NCBI GenBank assembly: GCA_017744285.1
Contig: JAGIBP010000003.1
Span: 1-64,000, forward strand
DNA: 64,000 bases
Direction of reading: 5' to 3'
Source: Variovorax sp.
GTDB taxonomy: Bacteria > Pseudomonadota > Gammaproteobacteria > Burkholderiales > Burkholderiaceae_C
Position 1 is the first letter of the stretch; the number at the start of each line of letters is the position of its first letter. The translations under genes were made by a program, and so were the position numbers. The notes below the pieces were generated by a model. The model worked only from the letters and a program-made list of their open reading frames with translations, was not told the DNA's origin and made no database searches. This document shows, piece after piece, positions 24,201 through 31,984 of this stretch.

Positions 24201-26252
24201 TCAGCGCGAGGATTCGAACGGACGCAGAAGCCGGAACCGGCGCCCCTTGTCCTGGGGTGGCGCCTTCGCCTTGCCGCCCGTCACCGCCCCGGCCTGCAGC
24301 CCGCAGTCGCTGGGGGCGACACCGGCCTCGCCAAGCAGCGCCGGGGCGAGCAGCGACAGCCCGCCCGTCGCCGCCGCCACCCCGAAGGTGGCCGCCTGCC
24401 GCACGGTGCCCTTCGGGTCGATGCTGAGTTCGGGGCTCTCCAGCGGCCCCTTCAGCAGCATGAGTTGCACGAGGCTGCCGGGGTTGAGGTCGAGTCCCTT
24501 CTTCACCCTGGGCCGGAATTCGAGCTCGATCGTCTGCTTCGCGAGGTTGACCTCGCCGATGGCCGCGACCGCGATCTGCCGCGTCTCCAGGGCGATGGAG
24601 CGATCGATCGGCGCCACGCCGTTGCGCAGCGGAAGCCGGGCGACCGCGCACTGCACCACGAGGTCCTCGCGCCCCGCCTGCTTGGGCAGCAGCAGGTCGA
24701 GCAGGCGCGCGAGGATGTCGCGATCGAGCGCGGCGGCCCGGCCGGTCAGTGCCACGTCGCGCACCGAGAACTGCAGTTCGCCGTTGGCCGAGGCCGCGAG
24801 GCTGCGCGGCGTGCGGCCGCTCATCGCGAGCCTTGCCGCCAGGTCGGCACGGCCGCCCTTGAACTGCCGGCCGCCGCTCCAGAGGGTGTCGAGCGCGTCG
24901 ACGGAGAGCGAGCGGGCGGTGAGCTGCAGTTCGGTCCGGGGCGCGGCCCCCGGGGCGAGCGACAGGCTGACGCGGCCCTGGATCTCGCCGCCGGCCGCGC
25001 CGAAGGACAGCGGCTCGATGGTCAGGCGACCGTGGCCCGACGCCACGCGCGCCCGCACGCGCGAGAGGGCCGGCAGGCCCGGCACCTCCAGCCGATCGAT
25101 GTCGGCGGCGAGTTTCAACGCAACATCCGGCAGCGCCTCGACGGTCAGGAGCGGCGCATCGCCGAAGACCGGCTTGCGCGCGCCCGCATCGGCCGCGGCC
25201 GTCCTCGCCGGCTGCCGCCCGATGCCCCATCGGCCGAGGTCGATCGCCGCGCTCGACAACGCCGCGTCCACGCCGGGCGCCGGCGCGGTGGCGAGCCAGG
25301 TGACGCGTCCGGTCAGCAGCTGGCCGGCGAGCGACAGCTTGAGCGCGTCGAAGCGCCATTCGTCACCCTCGCGGCGCAGCTCGGCGCTGGCCTCCAGCGG
25401 CATCGGCAAGTCGGCCAACGGCTTCAACAGCGACCCGAGCGCATCCGCCTTGTCGGCATGCACCGTGAGCCGCGCCGAGAGCGCGCCGGCGCGCGGCCCC
25501 AGCCCGAGGGCGCCGCTCGCGGTCATCAGCGCACCGCCGCTCGTCGCGCGCAGGTCGAAGGGCCATTCGTCCGCGCCGCCCAGGAGCATCGCCGGGCGGC
25601 CGATGTCGCCTTCCACCGCCCACTGCCGCGCGCCGAGCGTGAAAGCGCCGGTGAGGCGGTCGCGGTCGGTGCGGGCCTGCAGGTCCAGCGAGTCGATGTC
25701 GACGTCGAGCCCGCGCGACGAAGCGCCCCGGCCCGCGTCTCGGTAGAGGATGCGGGCCTGCGAGAGCACGAGCCGATCCAGCGCGAGCGGGGGCATGGCC
25801 GGCTTGCCGGCGGCCGCCGCCTGGGGCGGCGCCATCTGCCAGTTGGCGCGGCCTGCGCCATCCGTCTCGAGCAGCACCTCGGCACCATCCACCTCGATGC
25901 TGATGATGCGGATGCGGCGCTCCAGCAGATCTTTCAGCGAGACCTCGAAGGCCGCGCGCCGGAAGCGGAGCATGTCGGGCCGCGACCCCCATGGCGCATT
26001 GGCCAGGGCGACGCCGTCCGCACGCACCGCGAGGGTCGGGAGCAGCCGGATCGACAACTCGCCGTCGATACGAAAGGCACGGCCGGTCGCGGCCGTGACC
26101 TGCTCGGCCAGCAGGCGGGCCAGCCGCTCGGGCGGAAAGGCCACGCGCAAGCCGATGGCCGCGGTCGCCAACCCCAGCACGATCACCGCCAGCACGATGC
26201 CGGCGATGCGCCAGCCGCGGCGCCCGCGCCTGGCCGAAGTGTCGTTGGACAT
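24201..26252 (-). CDS. AsmA family protein
   Basis: This protein of about 683 residues has one N-terminal TM (about residues 14-38) and the AsmA start pattern 'AERLARLLAEQVTAATGRAFRIDGELSIRLLPTLAVRADGVALAN'. It ends in the AsmA C-terminal region ('GEVNLAKQTIELEFRPRVKKGLDLNPGSLVQLMLLKGPLESPELSIDPKGT'). AsmA proteins are inner-membrane-anchored periplasmic proteins linked to lipid transport to, or assembly of, the outer membrane. The ATG at 26252 is preferred; another is at 26270. It lies 30 bases downstream of the DUF2939 gene. Confidence 0.88.
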   Translation of the reverse strand: MSNDTSARRGRRGWRIAGIVLAVIVLGLATAAIGLRVAFPPERLARLLAEQVTAATGRAFRIDGELSIRLLPTLAVRADGVALANAPWGSRPDMLRFRRAAFEVSLKDLLERRIRIISIEVDGAEVLLETDGAGRANWQMAPPQAAAAGKPAMPPLALDRLVLSQARILYRDAGRGASSRGLDVDIDSLDLQARTDRDRLTGAFTLGARQWAVEGDIGRPAMLLGGADEWPFDLRATSGGALMTASGALGLGPRAGALSARLTVHADKADALGSLLKPLADLPMPLEASAELRREGDEWRFDALKLSLAGQLLTGRVTWLATAPAPGVDAALSSAAIDLGRWGIGRQPARTAAADAGARKPVFGDAPLLTVEALPDVALKLAADIDRLEVPGLPALSRVRARVASGHGRLTIEPLSFGAAGGEIQGRVSLSLAPGAAPRTELQLTARSLSVDALDTLWSGGRQFKGGRADLAARLAMSGRTPRSLAASANGELQFSVRDVALTGRAAALDRDILARLLDLLLPKQAGREDLVVQCAVARLPLRNGVAPIDRSIALETRQIAVAAIGEVNLAKQTIELEFRPRVKKGLDLNPGSLVQLMLLKGPLESPELSIDPKGTVRQAATFGVAAATGGLSLLAPALLGEAGVAPSDCGLQAGAVTGGKAKAPPQDKGRRFRLLRPFESSR

Positions 26253-26282
26253 GACCTCGCGCGATGTCATGCGGCCGGTTCG

Positions 26283-26897
26283 CTACTTCCGCAGGGCAGA
26301 CGCCGGCATCCGGATCTCGGTCAGCTTCCAGTCAACGAAGCCGCTGCGCTCGAACACGAGGCCGAGCCGCTCGGACTCGGGCTGATCGGGCTGGTCCGGG
26401 TCGACCGCGAAGGCCGTCATGCGGTTCGGGCCTTGCCGGTCGATGGTCCAGCGCGGCTTCGCATCGGAACGGGCGGCCTCGGCCGGCGCAGGTGTGGTGC
26501 CGCCCTCGGGTGCGGCGGGTCCGGGCGCAGGCGCCGGGCCTGGCGCCGGCTGCGCCAGCCGGCCGTGGGTCATCGCGGCCATGACGGTCTCGGGCCGGAC
26601 CATCACGTCCACGAGCTGGTTGACCAGCCCGACCCCGATCAGGGTGCCGAGCGCGGCGAGCGGATGGGCCGGATCCTGCGGCGCGCCGAGCTTGTCCGCC
26701 ACCATCGCCGAGAACTGCGCCTTGAGGCTCTCGCGCACCCTCGGGTAATCCACATGCCGGTTGAATTCTGCCGCGTCGCCTTCGCGGGCCGCCGCCTGCA
26801 ACTGGCGCAGCGCGAGAAACGGCGACCCGTACCAATACGCGGCGCCGGCCGCCAGCACGAGCACCAGGAAGAGGGCCACGAAACGCTTGGATTTCAT
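26283..26897 (-). CDS. DUF2939 protein
   Basis: This 204-residue protein has an N-terminal membrane anchor or signal ('RFVALFLVLVLAAGAAYWYGSPFLAL') and then the DUF2939 body ('QLQAAAREGDAAEFNRHVDYPRVRESLKAQF'). A Pro/Ala linker near residue 130 leads to a C-terminal block 'WTIDRQGPNRMTAFAVDP'. It is probably a periplasm-facing membrane protein of unknown function. The ATG at 26897 gives a proper signal segment. It is transcribed ahead of the AsmA gene. Confidence 0.82.
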   Translation of the reverse strand: MKSKRFVALFLVLVLAAGAAYWYGSPFLALRQLQAAAREGDAAEFNRHVDYPRVRESLKAQFSAMVADKLGAPQDPAHPLAALGTLIGVGLVNQLVDVMVRPETVMAAMTHGRLAQPAPGPAPAPGPAAPEGGTTPAPAEAARSDAKPRWTIDRQGPNRMTAFAVDPDQPDQPESERLGLVFERSGFVDWKLTEIRMPASALRK

Positions 26898-27008
26898 GCA
26901 AGAGATTCTGCAACGTGTCATCGCGCCGCGAACTTCCGCGTTGAAGCGTTGACCGGCCTCGAAATTCCTCGAAGCGGTCGTTCCCAGACCTCACGACACC
27001 GATCCCAC

Positions 27009-27212
27009 ATGAAACGCACGCTCATCGCCCTCCTCGCCGCCGGCTTCGCTTTCGCCGCCGGCTCCTCCTTCGCGCAAGCCCCGGCAGAGCCGGCGCCCGC
27101 ACCGGTCCACAAGGCCAAGTCCACCAAGCACGCCAAACACGCCAAGACGACGCACAAGTCGGCTTCGCACAAGGTGGCGCACAAGAAGTCGAAGGCCGCG
27201 CACACCGCCTGA
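27009..27212 (+). CDS. Small Lys/His-rich secreted protein
   Basis: This 67-residue protein has a clear signal peptide (cleavage near 'SSFAQA'). The mature part of about 43 residues is built almost only from Lys, His, Ala, Ser and Thr, with repeated 'KHAKHAK' and 'HKVAHKKSK' patterns. Such small basic periplasmic proteins are common in Comamonadaceae; metal or polyanion binding is a guess. It is followed 10 bases later by a very strong bidirectional terminator. Confidence 0.75.
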   Translation: MKRTLIALLAAGFAFAAGSSFAQAPAEPAPAPVHKAKSTKHAKHAKTTHKSASHKVAHKKSKAAHTA

Positions 27213-27222
27213 CGATGAACGC

Positions 27223-27260
27223 AACACAAAAGGGCCCCTTCGGGGGCCCTTTTGTGTTTT
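27223..27260. terminator. Bidirectional intrinsic terminator with UUCG loop
   Basis: A perfect 16-bp stem (27223-27238 with 27243-27258; arm AACACAAAAGGGCCCC) closes a TTCG tetraloop. The arms contain A-runs and T-runs, so it can end transcripts in both directions: the Lys/His-rich gene on plus, and the membrane-protein gene ending at 27274 on minus. Confidence 0.93.
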
Positions 27261-27273
27261 CAGCCTTTGTGTT

Positions 27274-27960
27274 CTAGCGCAGCAGCGCAGTCGCGATGCC
27301 CGCGGCACCCGCGGCGATGAGCCCGAGGGCCCACGCGAAGTCCAGGTCGAGCCAGCTGCCGCGCAGCGCGCGCAACCCGAGGTAGCGGTACACCACCCAG
27401 GCCGCGGCCAGGCCCGCGCAGATCATGGCCGCCGTGTGCACCAGCGACACGGCGACCGCCACGCCGACGCTCGAACGCATCCACTGCATCACCGCCGCGT
27501 GATCGGCAATGCCGCCCTGCCAGGGCGGCGACGCGGCGGGCGCCGGATCGCACAGCCCCAGGAAGATGGGCAGCAGCATCAGCGCCGCGCCGTGCGCCGT
27601 CGCCATCAGGAAGGACCAGAGCGCCAGTTGCGTCGGCCGCACGCGGCCGAGCCAGCGATGCCGGTGGCGCCGCGCGAGGCGCCAGGCACCGAAGGCCAGC
27701 ACCAGCAGGCCGGCGCCGATGCGCAGTTCCTGGTTCCAGCGCAGCACCCAGGCGAGCACCGCGAAGGGCACCAGCACGAGCGCCATCGCGAGCAGATGAC
27801 CCGCCCCGAGCGGCAGCCAGGTGGCGAAGACCGCGCCGCCGCGCCGCTCGCCCAGGCCGTTGGCCACCGCGAGCGGCCAGCCCATGGCGGGGTTGAGGCC
27901 ATGAAAGACGCCGATGGCCACGACGCCGGCCCAAAGCGAAGCGGTGGCGGCCGAATTCAC
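27274..27960 (-). CDS. Six-TM membrane protein (NicO/HupE-like layout)
   Basis: This 228-residue polytopic protein starts from a GTG at 27960, the only plausible start after the upstream gene's stop. The first TM has 'GVFHGLNPAMGWPLAVANGL'; this HGxxPxxGW motif resembles metal-handling NicO/HupE/TauE-type membrane proteins. A His/Arg-rich loop 'RRHRHRWLGRVR' follows the third TM. It starts 8 bases after the selenium-binding-protein gene and is almost certainly co-transcribed with it. Metal or sulfur-compound handling is inferred only from motif and context. Confidence 0.65.
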   Translation of the reverse strand: MNSAATASLWAGVVAIGVFHGLNPAMGWPLAVANGLGERRGGAVFATWLPLGAGHLLAMALVLVPFAVLAWVLRWNQELRIGAGLLVLAFGAWRLARRHRHRWLGRVRPTQLALWSFLMATAHGAALMLLPIFLGLCDPAPAASPPWQGGIADHAAVMQWMRSSVGVAVAVSLVHTAAMICAGLAAAWVVYRYLGLRALRGSWLDLDFAWALGLIAAGAAGIATALLR

Positions 27961-27968
27961 GGGCGGGG

Positions 27969-29372
27969 TCAGGCCGAGGGATAGCAGAACGAATCGGTCG
28001 AGCAATCGCCGCCTTGCAGCCGGACCTGGTGCGCGCCGTACCCCGCGCCGAAGTCGACGACGAACTTCGGATCGAGCTCGATGCCGCCGCCGGCGCCCAC
28101 GTTGCACATCACCATGCGGCCCGGAACGCCGTCGGGATAGAACTGCGCGTCCCAGCGGCTGTAGAGTGAGTTGGTGAAGTACACGCGCTTGCCGTCGCGG
28201 CTGATCTCGGTCATCTGCGGGCCGCCGCCGAAGGGCGTGCCGTTCGGGTGCGGCGTGTGCCGGGCGATGCCGCCGATGCGCACGCTGCCGGCCAGGCGCG
28301 GCTCGCGCGGGTTCGTCACGTCGTACTGGCGCAACTCGCCGGTGCCCCAGCAGGCCACGTAGAGGAAGCGGTCGTCCATCGACAGGTCGATGTCGCTGAT
28401 GAGCGGCGGCACCGCGCCGAAGCCCTTCAGCAGCGGCGGCAGCACCGAGGCATCGGCCGGCTCGGGCGGGATCACCGCGGTCTTCTTCGCGTGGAACTGG
28501 CCGCCTTCGCGCCACCAAGTCCAAATCGAACCTTCGAGGTTGGTGGTGTCCACCACCACGCCGAGGAAACCGTATTCGCGCGTCGGATCGTGCGCGGGAC
28601 GCACCTCCAGCGCCATCTGGTGGTTCTCGCCGAGGTCGATGGTCTGCACGTGGCGGCGCCCGCGCAGGTCCCAGAAGTGCAGGCGATGGCCGTAGCGGTT
28701 GGCCAGCAGGTCCTCGGCCACGATGCCGTTCTCGAACTGCGGCGGCAGGCCCCATTCGCTGGACACCATGTAGTCGCGCGGCAGGTTCCACCAGAAGTCG
28801 TAGTGCAGCTTCTGCGGGCCGCGGTCGATCTCCCACTGGCCGAGCACCTCGAAGCTCTCGCAGTCCATCAGGAAGATGCCCGGCGGCCCCTGGGTGCCGT
28901 CGCCGGCGCCGCCCAGGGTGCTGATGTAGAGCCCCTCGGGGCCGCAGTGCACCGTGTGCGGCCGCGAGTAGCCGGTCTTGCGCAACACCTCCTCGGGCTC
29001 GATCACGCGGCTGATCGTCGGGCGCTTGGGGTCCGGCTGCGTATCGATCACGTAGATACGCGACGAGCGGATGCCCGGCATCACCAGGTAGCGCCGCTTG
29101 AGGAAGGTGTGGCCCGACATCGGCGACAGCACCGAACTGCAGGCGTTCCAGCCAAAGTGATGGAACTCGTCGCCCTTGTTCGGCATGTCGAGGCGATACA
29201 GCACGCTGCCATAGCCGGGCGACGCCGGATCGACATCCACCACCGCGAGCGCGTCGGGGCGCGAGGCATCGGGCGACAGCAGCGCCGTGTAGGCGATGCG
29301 CTCGGGGTCGGCCTCCATCGCCAGCCGCGGCGAAGGGTGGAAGGTGGGATCGGAGCGCAGAGATTCGAGCAT
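27969..29372 (-). CDS. Selenium-binding protein family / methanethiol oxidase
   Basis: This 467-residue protein belongs to the SBP56 family, whose studied bacterial members are copper-dependent methanethiol oxidases giving formaldehyde, H2S and H2O2. Conserved blocks include 'HHFGWNACSS', 'RYLVMPGIRSSRIYVIDT', 'RPHTVHCGPEGLYISTLG', 'DFWWNLP', 'SEWG' and 'ISDIDLSMDDRFLYVACWGTGELRQYDV', with the expected metal-site histidines. The start ATG at 29372 has AGGAG 7 bases upstream. There is no signal peptide, unlike periplasmic MtoX. It is divergent from the NCS2 permease, with a TGTATACA operator between them. Confidence 0.88.
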   Translation of the reverse strand: MLESLRSDPTFHPSPRLAMEADPERIAYTALLSPDASRPDALAVVDVDPASPGYGSVLYRLDMPNKGDEFHHFGWNACSSVLSPMSGHTFLKRRYLVMPGIRSSRIYVIDTQPDPKRPTISRVIEPEEVLRKTGYSRPHTVHCGPEGLYISTLGGAGDGTQGPPGIFLMDCESFEVLGQWEIDRGPQKLHYDFWWNLPRDYMVSSEWGLPPQFENGIVAEDLLANRYGHRLHFWDLRGRRHVQTIDLGENHQMALEVRPAHDPTREYGFLGVVVDTTNLEGSIWTWWREGGQFHAKKTAVIPPEPADASVLPPLLKGFGAVPPLISDIDLSMDDRFLYVACWGTGELRQYDVTNPREPRLAGSVRIGGIARHTPHPNGTPFGGGPQMTEISRDGKRVYFTNSLYSRWDAQFYPDGVPGRMVMCNVGAGGGIELDPKFVVDFGAGYGAHQVRLQGGDCSTDSFCYPSA

Positions 29373-29520
29373 GGCGAGACTCCTGCAGACGTCCGCGCGC
29401 CGACGGTCGCGGCGGGTCGCGCGAGTATGCGCTTGGCCCGCCGGGCGCCCAACACCCCATCTGTATCGGGGAGAAACGGCCGCCGGAGCGCGGGTTTTCC
29501 GCCATACGTCGCACCGCCTG

Positions 29521-29534
29521 AACTGTATACAGTT
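29521..29534. promoter_or_regulatory. GntR operator upstream of the NCS2 permease
   Basis: AACTGTATACAGTT is a perfect 14-base palindrome with the same TGTATACA core as the sites at 15455 and 17300. It lies 80 bases before the permease start and about 150 bases before the divergent selenium-binding-protein gene. It links the transporter to the uricolytic regulon. Confidence 0.77.
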
Positions 29535-29614
29535 TCGCGTACAGACTCGTGAACGACCTTGCAGGCACGGACCTCGCAGGCCGTTCCCCAACCCGCTGCC
29601 CAGGAGAACCCGCA

Positions 29615-31096
29615 ATGACGGCTGACGCTTCCGTTCACCCTGTCGACCAGCGCCTGCCGCTGGGCAAGGTCACCGCCCTCGGCCTGCAGCACGTGCTGGT
29701 GATGTATGCCGGCGCGGTGGCCGTGCCGCTCATCGTCGGCCGCGCGCTCAAGCTCAGCCCGCAGGAGGTCGCGCTGCTGATCTCGGCCGATCTCTTCTGC
29801 TGCGGCATCGCGACGCTGATCCAGTCGCTCGGCGCGACGCAGTGGTTTGGCATCCGCCTGCCGGTGATGATGGGTGTGACCTTCGCGTCCGTGGCGCCGA
29901 TGGTCGCCATCGCCAACGCGAACCCGGGGCAGGCCGGCGCGCAGCTGCTCTTCGGCTCGATCATCGGCGCCGGCGTCATCTCGATCCTGATCGCGCCGAT
30001 GGTCTCGCGCATGCTGCGCTTCTTTCCGCCGGTCGTCACCGGCACCATCATCGCGGTGATCGGCATCAGCCTGATGCGCGTGGGCATCAACTGGATCTTC
30101 GGCAACCCGGTGGGGCCGACCGCGCCGGCGCTGGTCGACCCGGTCTACGCCAAGTGGCTGGCCGAGGTGACCTCGCCCGGTTCGGCGGTGCCGCCGATGC
30201 CCAAGGGGCTGTCGATCGTGCCCTCGGTGCCGAACCCGAGGTACGCCGACCTCGGCGGCCTCGCGATCGCGGCGCTCGTGCTGGTGTCGATCCTGCTGAT
30301 CGTGAAGTACGCCCGCGGGTTCATCGCCAACATCTCGGTGCTGCTGGGCATCGCGATCGGCGCGGCGGTGGCGGCGCTCTTCGGCTTCATGACCTTCGAG
30401 AAGGTCGGCAACGCGGCGTGGGTCGACATCGTGCTGCCCTTCCACTTCGGCATGCCGCAGTTCGACCCGGTCCTGATCCTCACGATGTCGCTGATCATGA
30501 TCGTGGTGATGATCGAATCCACCGGCATGTTCCTCGCCCTCGGCGAGATGACCGGCCGCCGGATCTCGCAGGAGGACCTGGCGCGCGGGCTGCGCACCGA
30601 CGGCCTCGGCACGCTGATCGGCGGCATCTTCAACACCTTCCCCTACACCAGCTTCTCGCAGAACGTGGGGCTGGTGGCGGTCACCGGCATCAAGAGCCGC
30701 TTCGTCTGCGTGGCCGGCGGCGTGATCCTGATCGTGCTGGGCCTTCTGCCCAAGATGGCGGCGCTGGTCGAATCGCTGCCGACCGTGGTGCTCGGCGGCG
30801 CCGGGCTCGTGATGTTCGGCATGGTCGCGGCGACCGGCATCCGCATTCTCTCGGGCGTGGACTTCAAGACCAACCGCCACAACGCGATGATCGTCGCGGT
30901 CTCGCTGGGCATCGGCATGATTCCGCTCATCGCGCCCAACTTCAAGCAGTGGATGCCGCATGCGATCCACTCGCTGGTGGAATCGGGCATCCTGCTGGCG
31001 TCGGTCGCGGCGGTGGCGCTGAACCTCTTCCTCAACGGCGCGAAGCACGACGAGGCGGCGATCGTGGCCGCGGCCAAGCAGGCCGAGGCGCACTGA
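29615..31096 (+). CDS. NCS2 family purine (urate/xanthine) permease
   Basis: This 493-residue, 12-14 TM nucleobase:cation symporter has the family signature 'SFSQNVGLVAVTGIKSR' and the N-terminal 'GLQHVLVMYAGAVAVPLIVGRAL'. It also has 'MIESTGMFLALGEMTGR', matching the acidic substrate-site region of the UacT/XanQ group. A good ribosome site AGGAG lies 9 bases before the ATG at 29615. The probable substrate is urate or xanthine, supported by the shared operator with the uricolytic genes. Confidence 0.9.
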   Translation: MTADASVHPVDQRLPLGKVTALGLQHVLVMYAGAVAVPLIVGRALKLSPQEVALLISADLFCCGIATLIQSLGATQWFGIRLPVMMGVTFASVAPMVAIANANPGQAGAQLLFGSIIGAGVISILIAPMVSRMLRFFPPVVTGTIIAVIGISLMRVGINWIFGNPVGPTAPALVDPVYAKWLAEVTSPGSAVPPMPKGLSIVPSVPNPRYADLGGLAIAALVLVSILLIVKYARGFIANISVLLGIAIGAAVAALFGFMTFEKVGNAAWVDIVLPFHFGMPQFDPVLILTMSLIMIVVMIESTGMFLALGEMTGRRISQEDLARGLRTDGLGTLIGGIFNTFPYTSFSQNVGLVAVTGIKSRFVCVAGGVILIVLGLLPKMAALVESLPTVVLGGAGLVMFGMVAATGIRILSGVDFKTNRHNAMIVAVSLGIGMIPLIAPNFKQWMPHAIHSLVESGILLASVAAVALNLFLNGAKHDEAAIVAAAKQAEAH

Positions 31097-31126
31097 CCTC
31101 GCTCGCCCCTGGCTGCGCCGGCCGCG

Positions 31127-31975
31127 TCAGATCATCGCCAGCGGCTTCTTGCGGCGCGGCGGCGGGCAGAGGCGATCGATCTCGGCGAGCGTCTCGGCGC
31201 TCAGTAGGAGGTCGGCCGCGGCGAGGTTCTCGCGCAGGTGGTCTTCGCGCACGGCCTTCGGGATGGCGACGACACCCGGTTGCGCGAGCACCCACGCCAG
31301 CGCGAGCTGCGCGGTCGTGACGCCGATCCGCTGCGCGATCCGGCCCAGCGCAGCATCGGCGGCGAGCGCGCCCTGGTCGATCGGGCTGTAGGCCATGAGC
31401 GGCATGCCGCGCTCGCGCTGCCACGGCAGCAGGCTGAAGTCGGGGCCGCGCTCGCGCACCGAGTAGTAGACCTGGTTGGCCGCGCAGTCGCCGTCCACCG
31501 AGTCCAGTTCCTCCATGTCGTCGACGTCGAAGTTGCTCACGCCCCAGCGGCGGATGCGGCCCGCGGCCTGCAGCGCATGCATCGCCTCGCAGGTCTCGGC
31601 GAGCGGATGCTCGCCGCGCCAGTGCAGCAGGTAGAGATCGATGTGATCGAGCCCCAGCCGCGCGAGGCTGCGCGCGCACGCCGCGGGCGTGCCGCGGCGG
31701 CTGGCGTTGTGCGGGTACACCTTGCTGACGACGAAGAGCTCCTCGCGCTTCACGTCGCCCGCGCGAAGCGCCTCGGCCACGGCCTGGCCGACCACCTCCT
31801 CGGCGCCGCCTTCGCCATACATCTCGGCGGTGTCGATGAGGCGCCAGCCCATGTCGATGGCGGCGCGCACCGCCGCCACCTCGGCCGCGCGGCGGCCGGC
31901 CGATTCGCCCATGTGCCAGGTGCCAAGGCCGAGCACGGGGATCGCGCCGGCGCCGGGGAGGTCGAGGCTTCGCAA
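31127..31975 (-). CDS. Aldo/keto reductase
   Basis: This 282-residue NADPH-dependent oxidoreductase has the complete catalytic tetrad Asp48-Tyr53-Lys85-His118, in 'LIDTAEMYGEGGAEE', 'VVSKVYP' and 'LYLLHWRG'. The C-terminal cofactor block is 'VVAIPKAVREDHLRENLAA'. The substrate is unknown; members reduce diverse aldehydes and ketones. It lies 9 bases after the MscS gene on the same strand and may be co-transcribed with it. Confidence 0.9.
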   Translation of the reverse strand: MRSLDLPGAGAIPVLGLGTWHMGESAGRRAAEVAAVRAAIDMGWRLIDTAEMYGEGGAEEVVGQAVAEALRAGDVKREELFVVSKVYPHNASRRGTPAACARSLARLGLDHIDLYLLHWRGEHPLAETCEAMHALQAAGRIRRWGVSNFDVDDMEELDSVDGDCAANQVYYSVRERGPDFSLLPWQRERGMPLMAYSPIDQGALAADAALGRIAQRIGVTTAQLALAWVLAQPGVVAIPKAVREDHLRENLAAADLLLSAETLAEIDRLCPPPRRKKPLAMI

Positions 31976-31984
31976 TGCAGGCTC

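Noticed and set aside
27009..27212. Lys/His-rich ORF as a histone-like DNA-binding protein
   Set aside because: It has a clear signal peptide, so the mature protein should be outside the cytoplasm.
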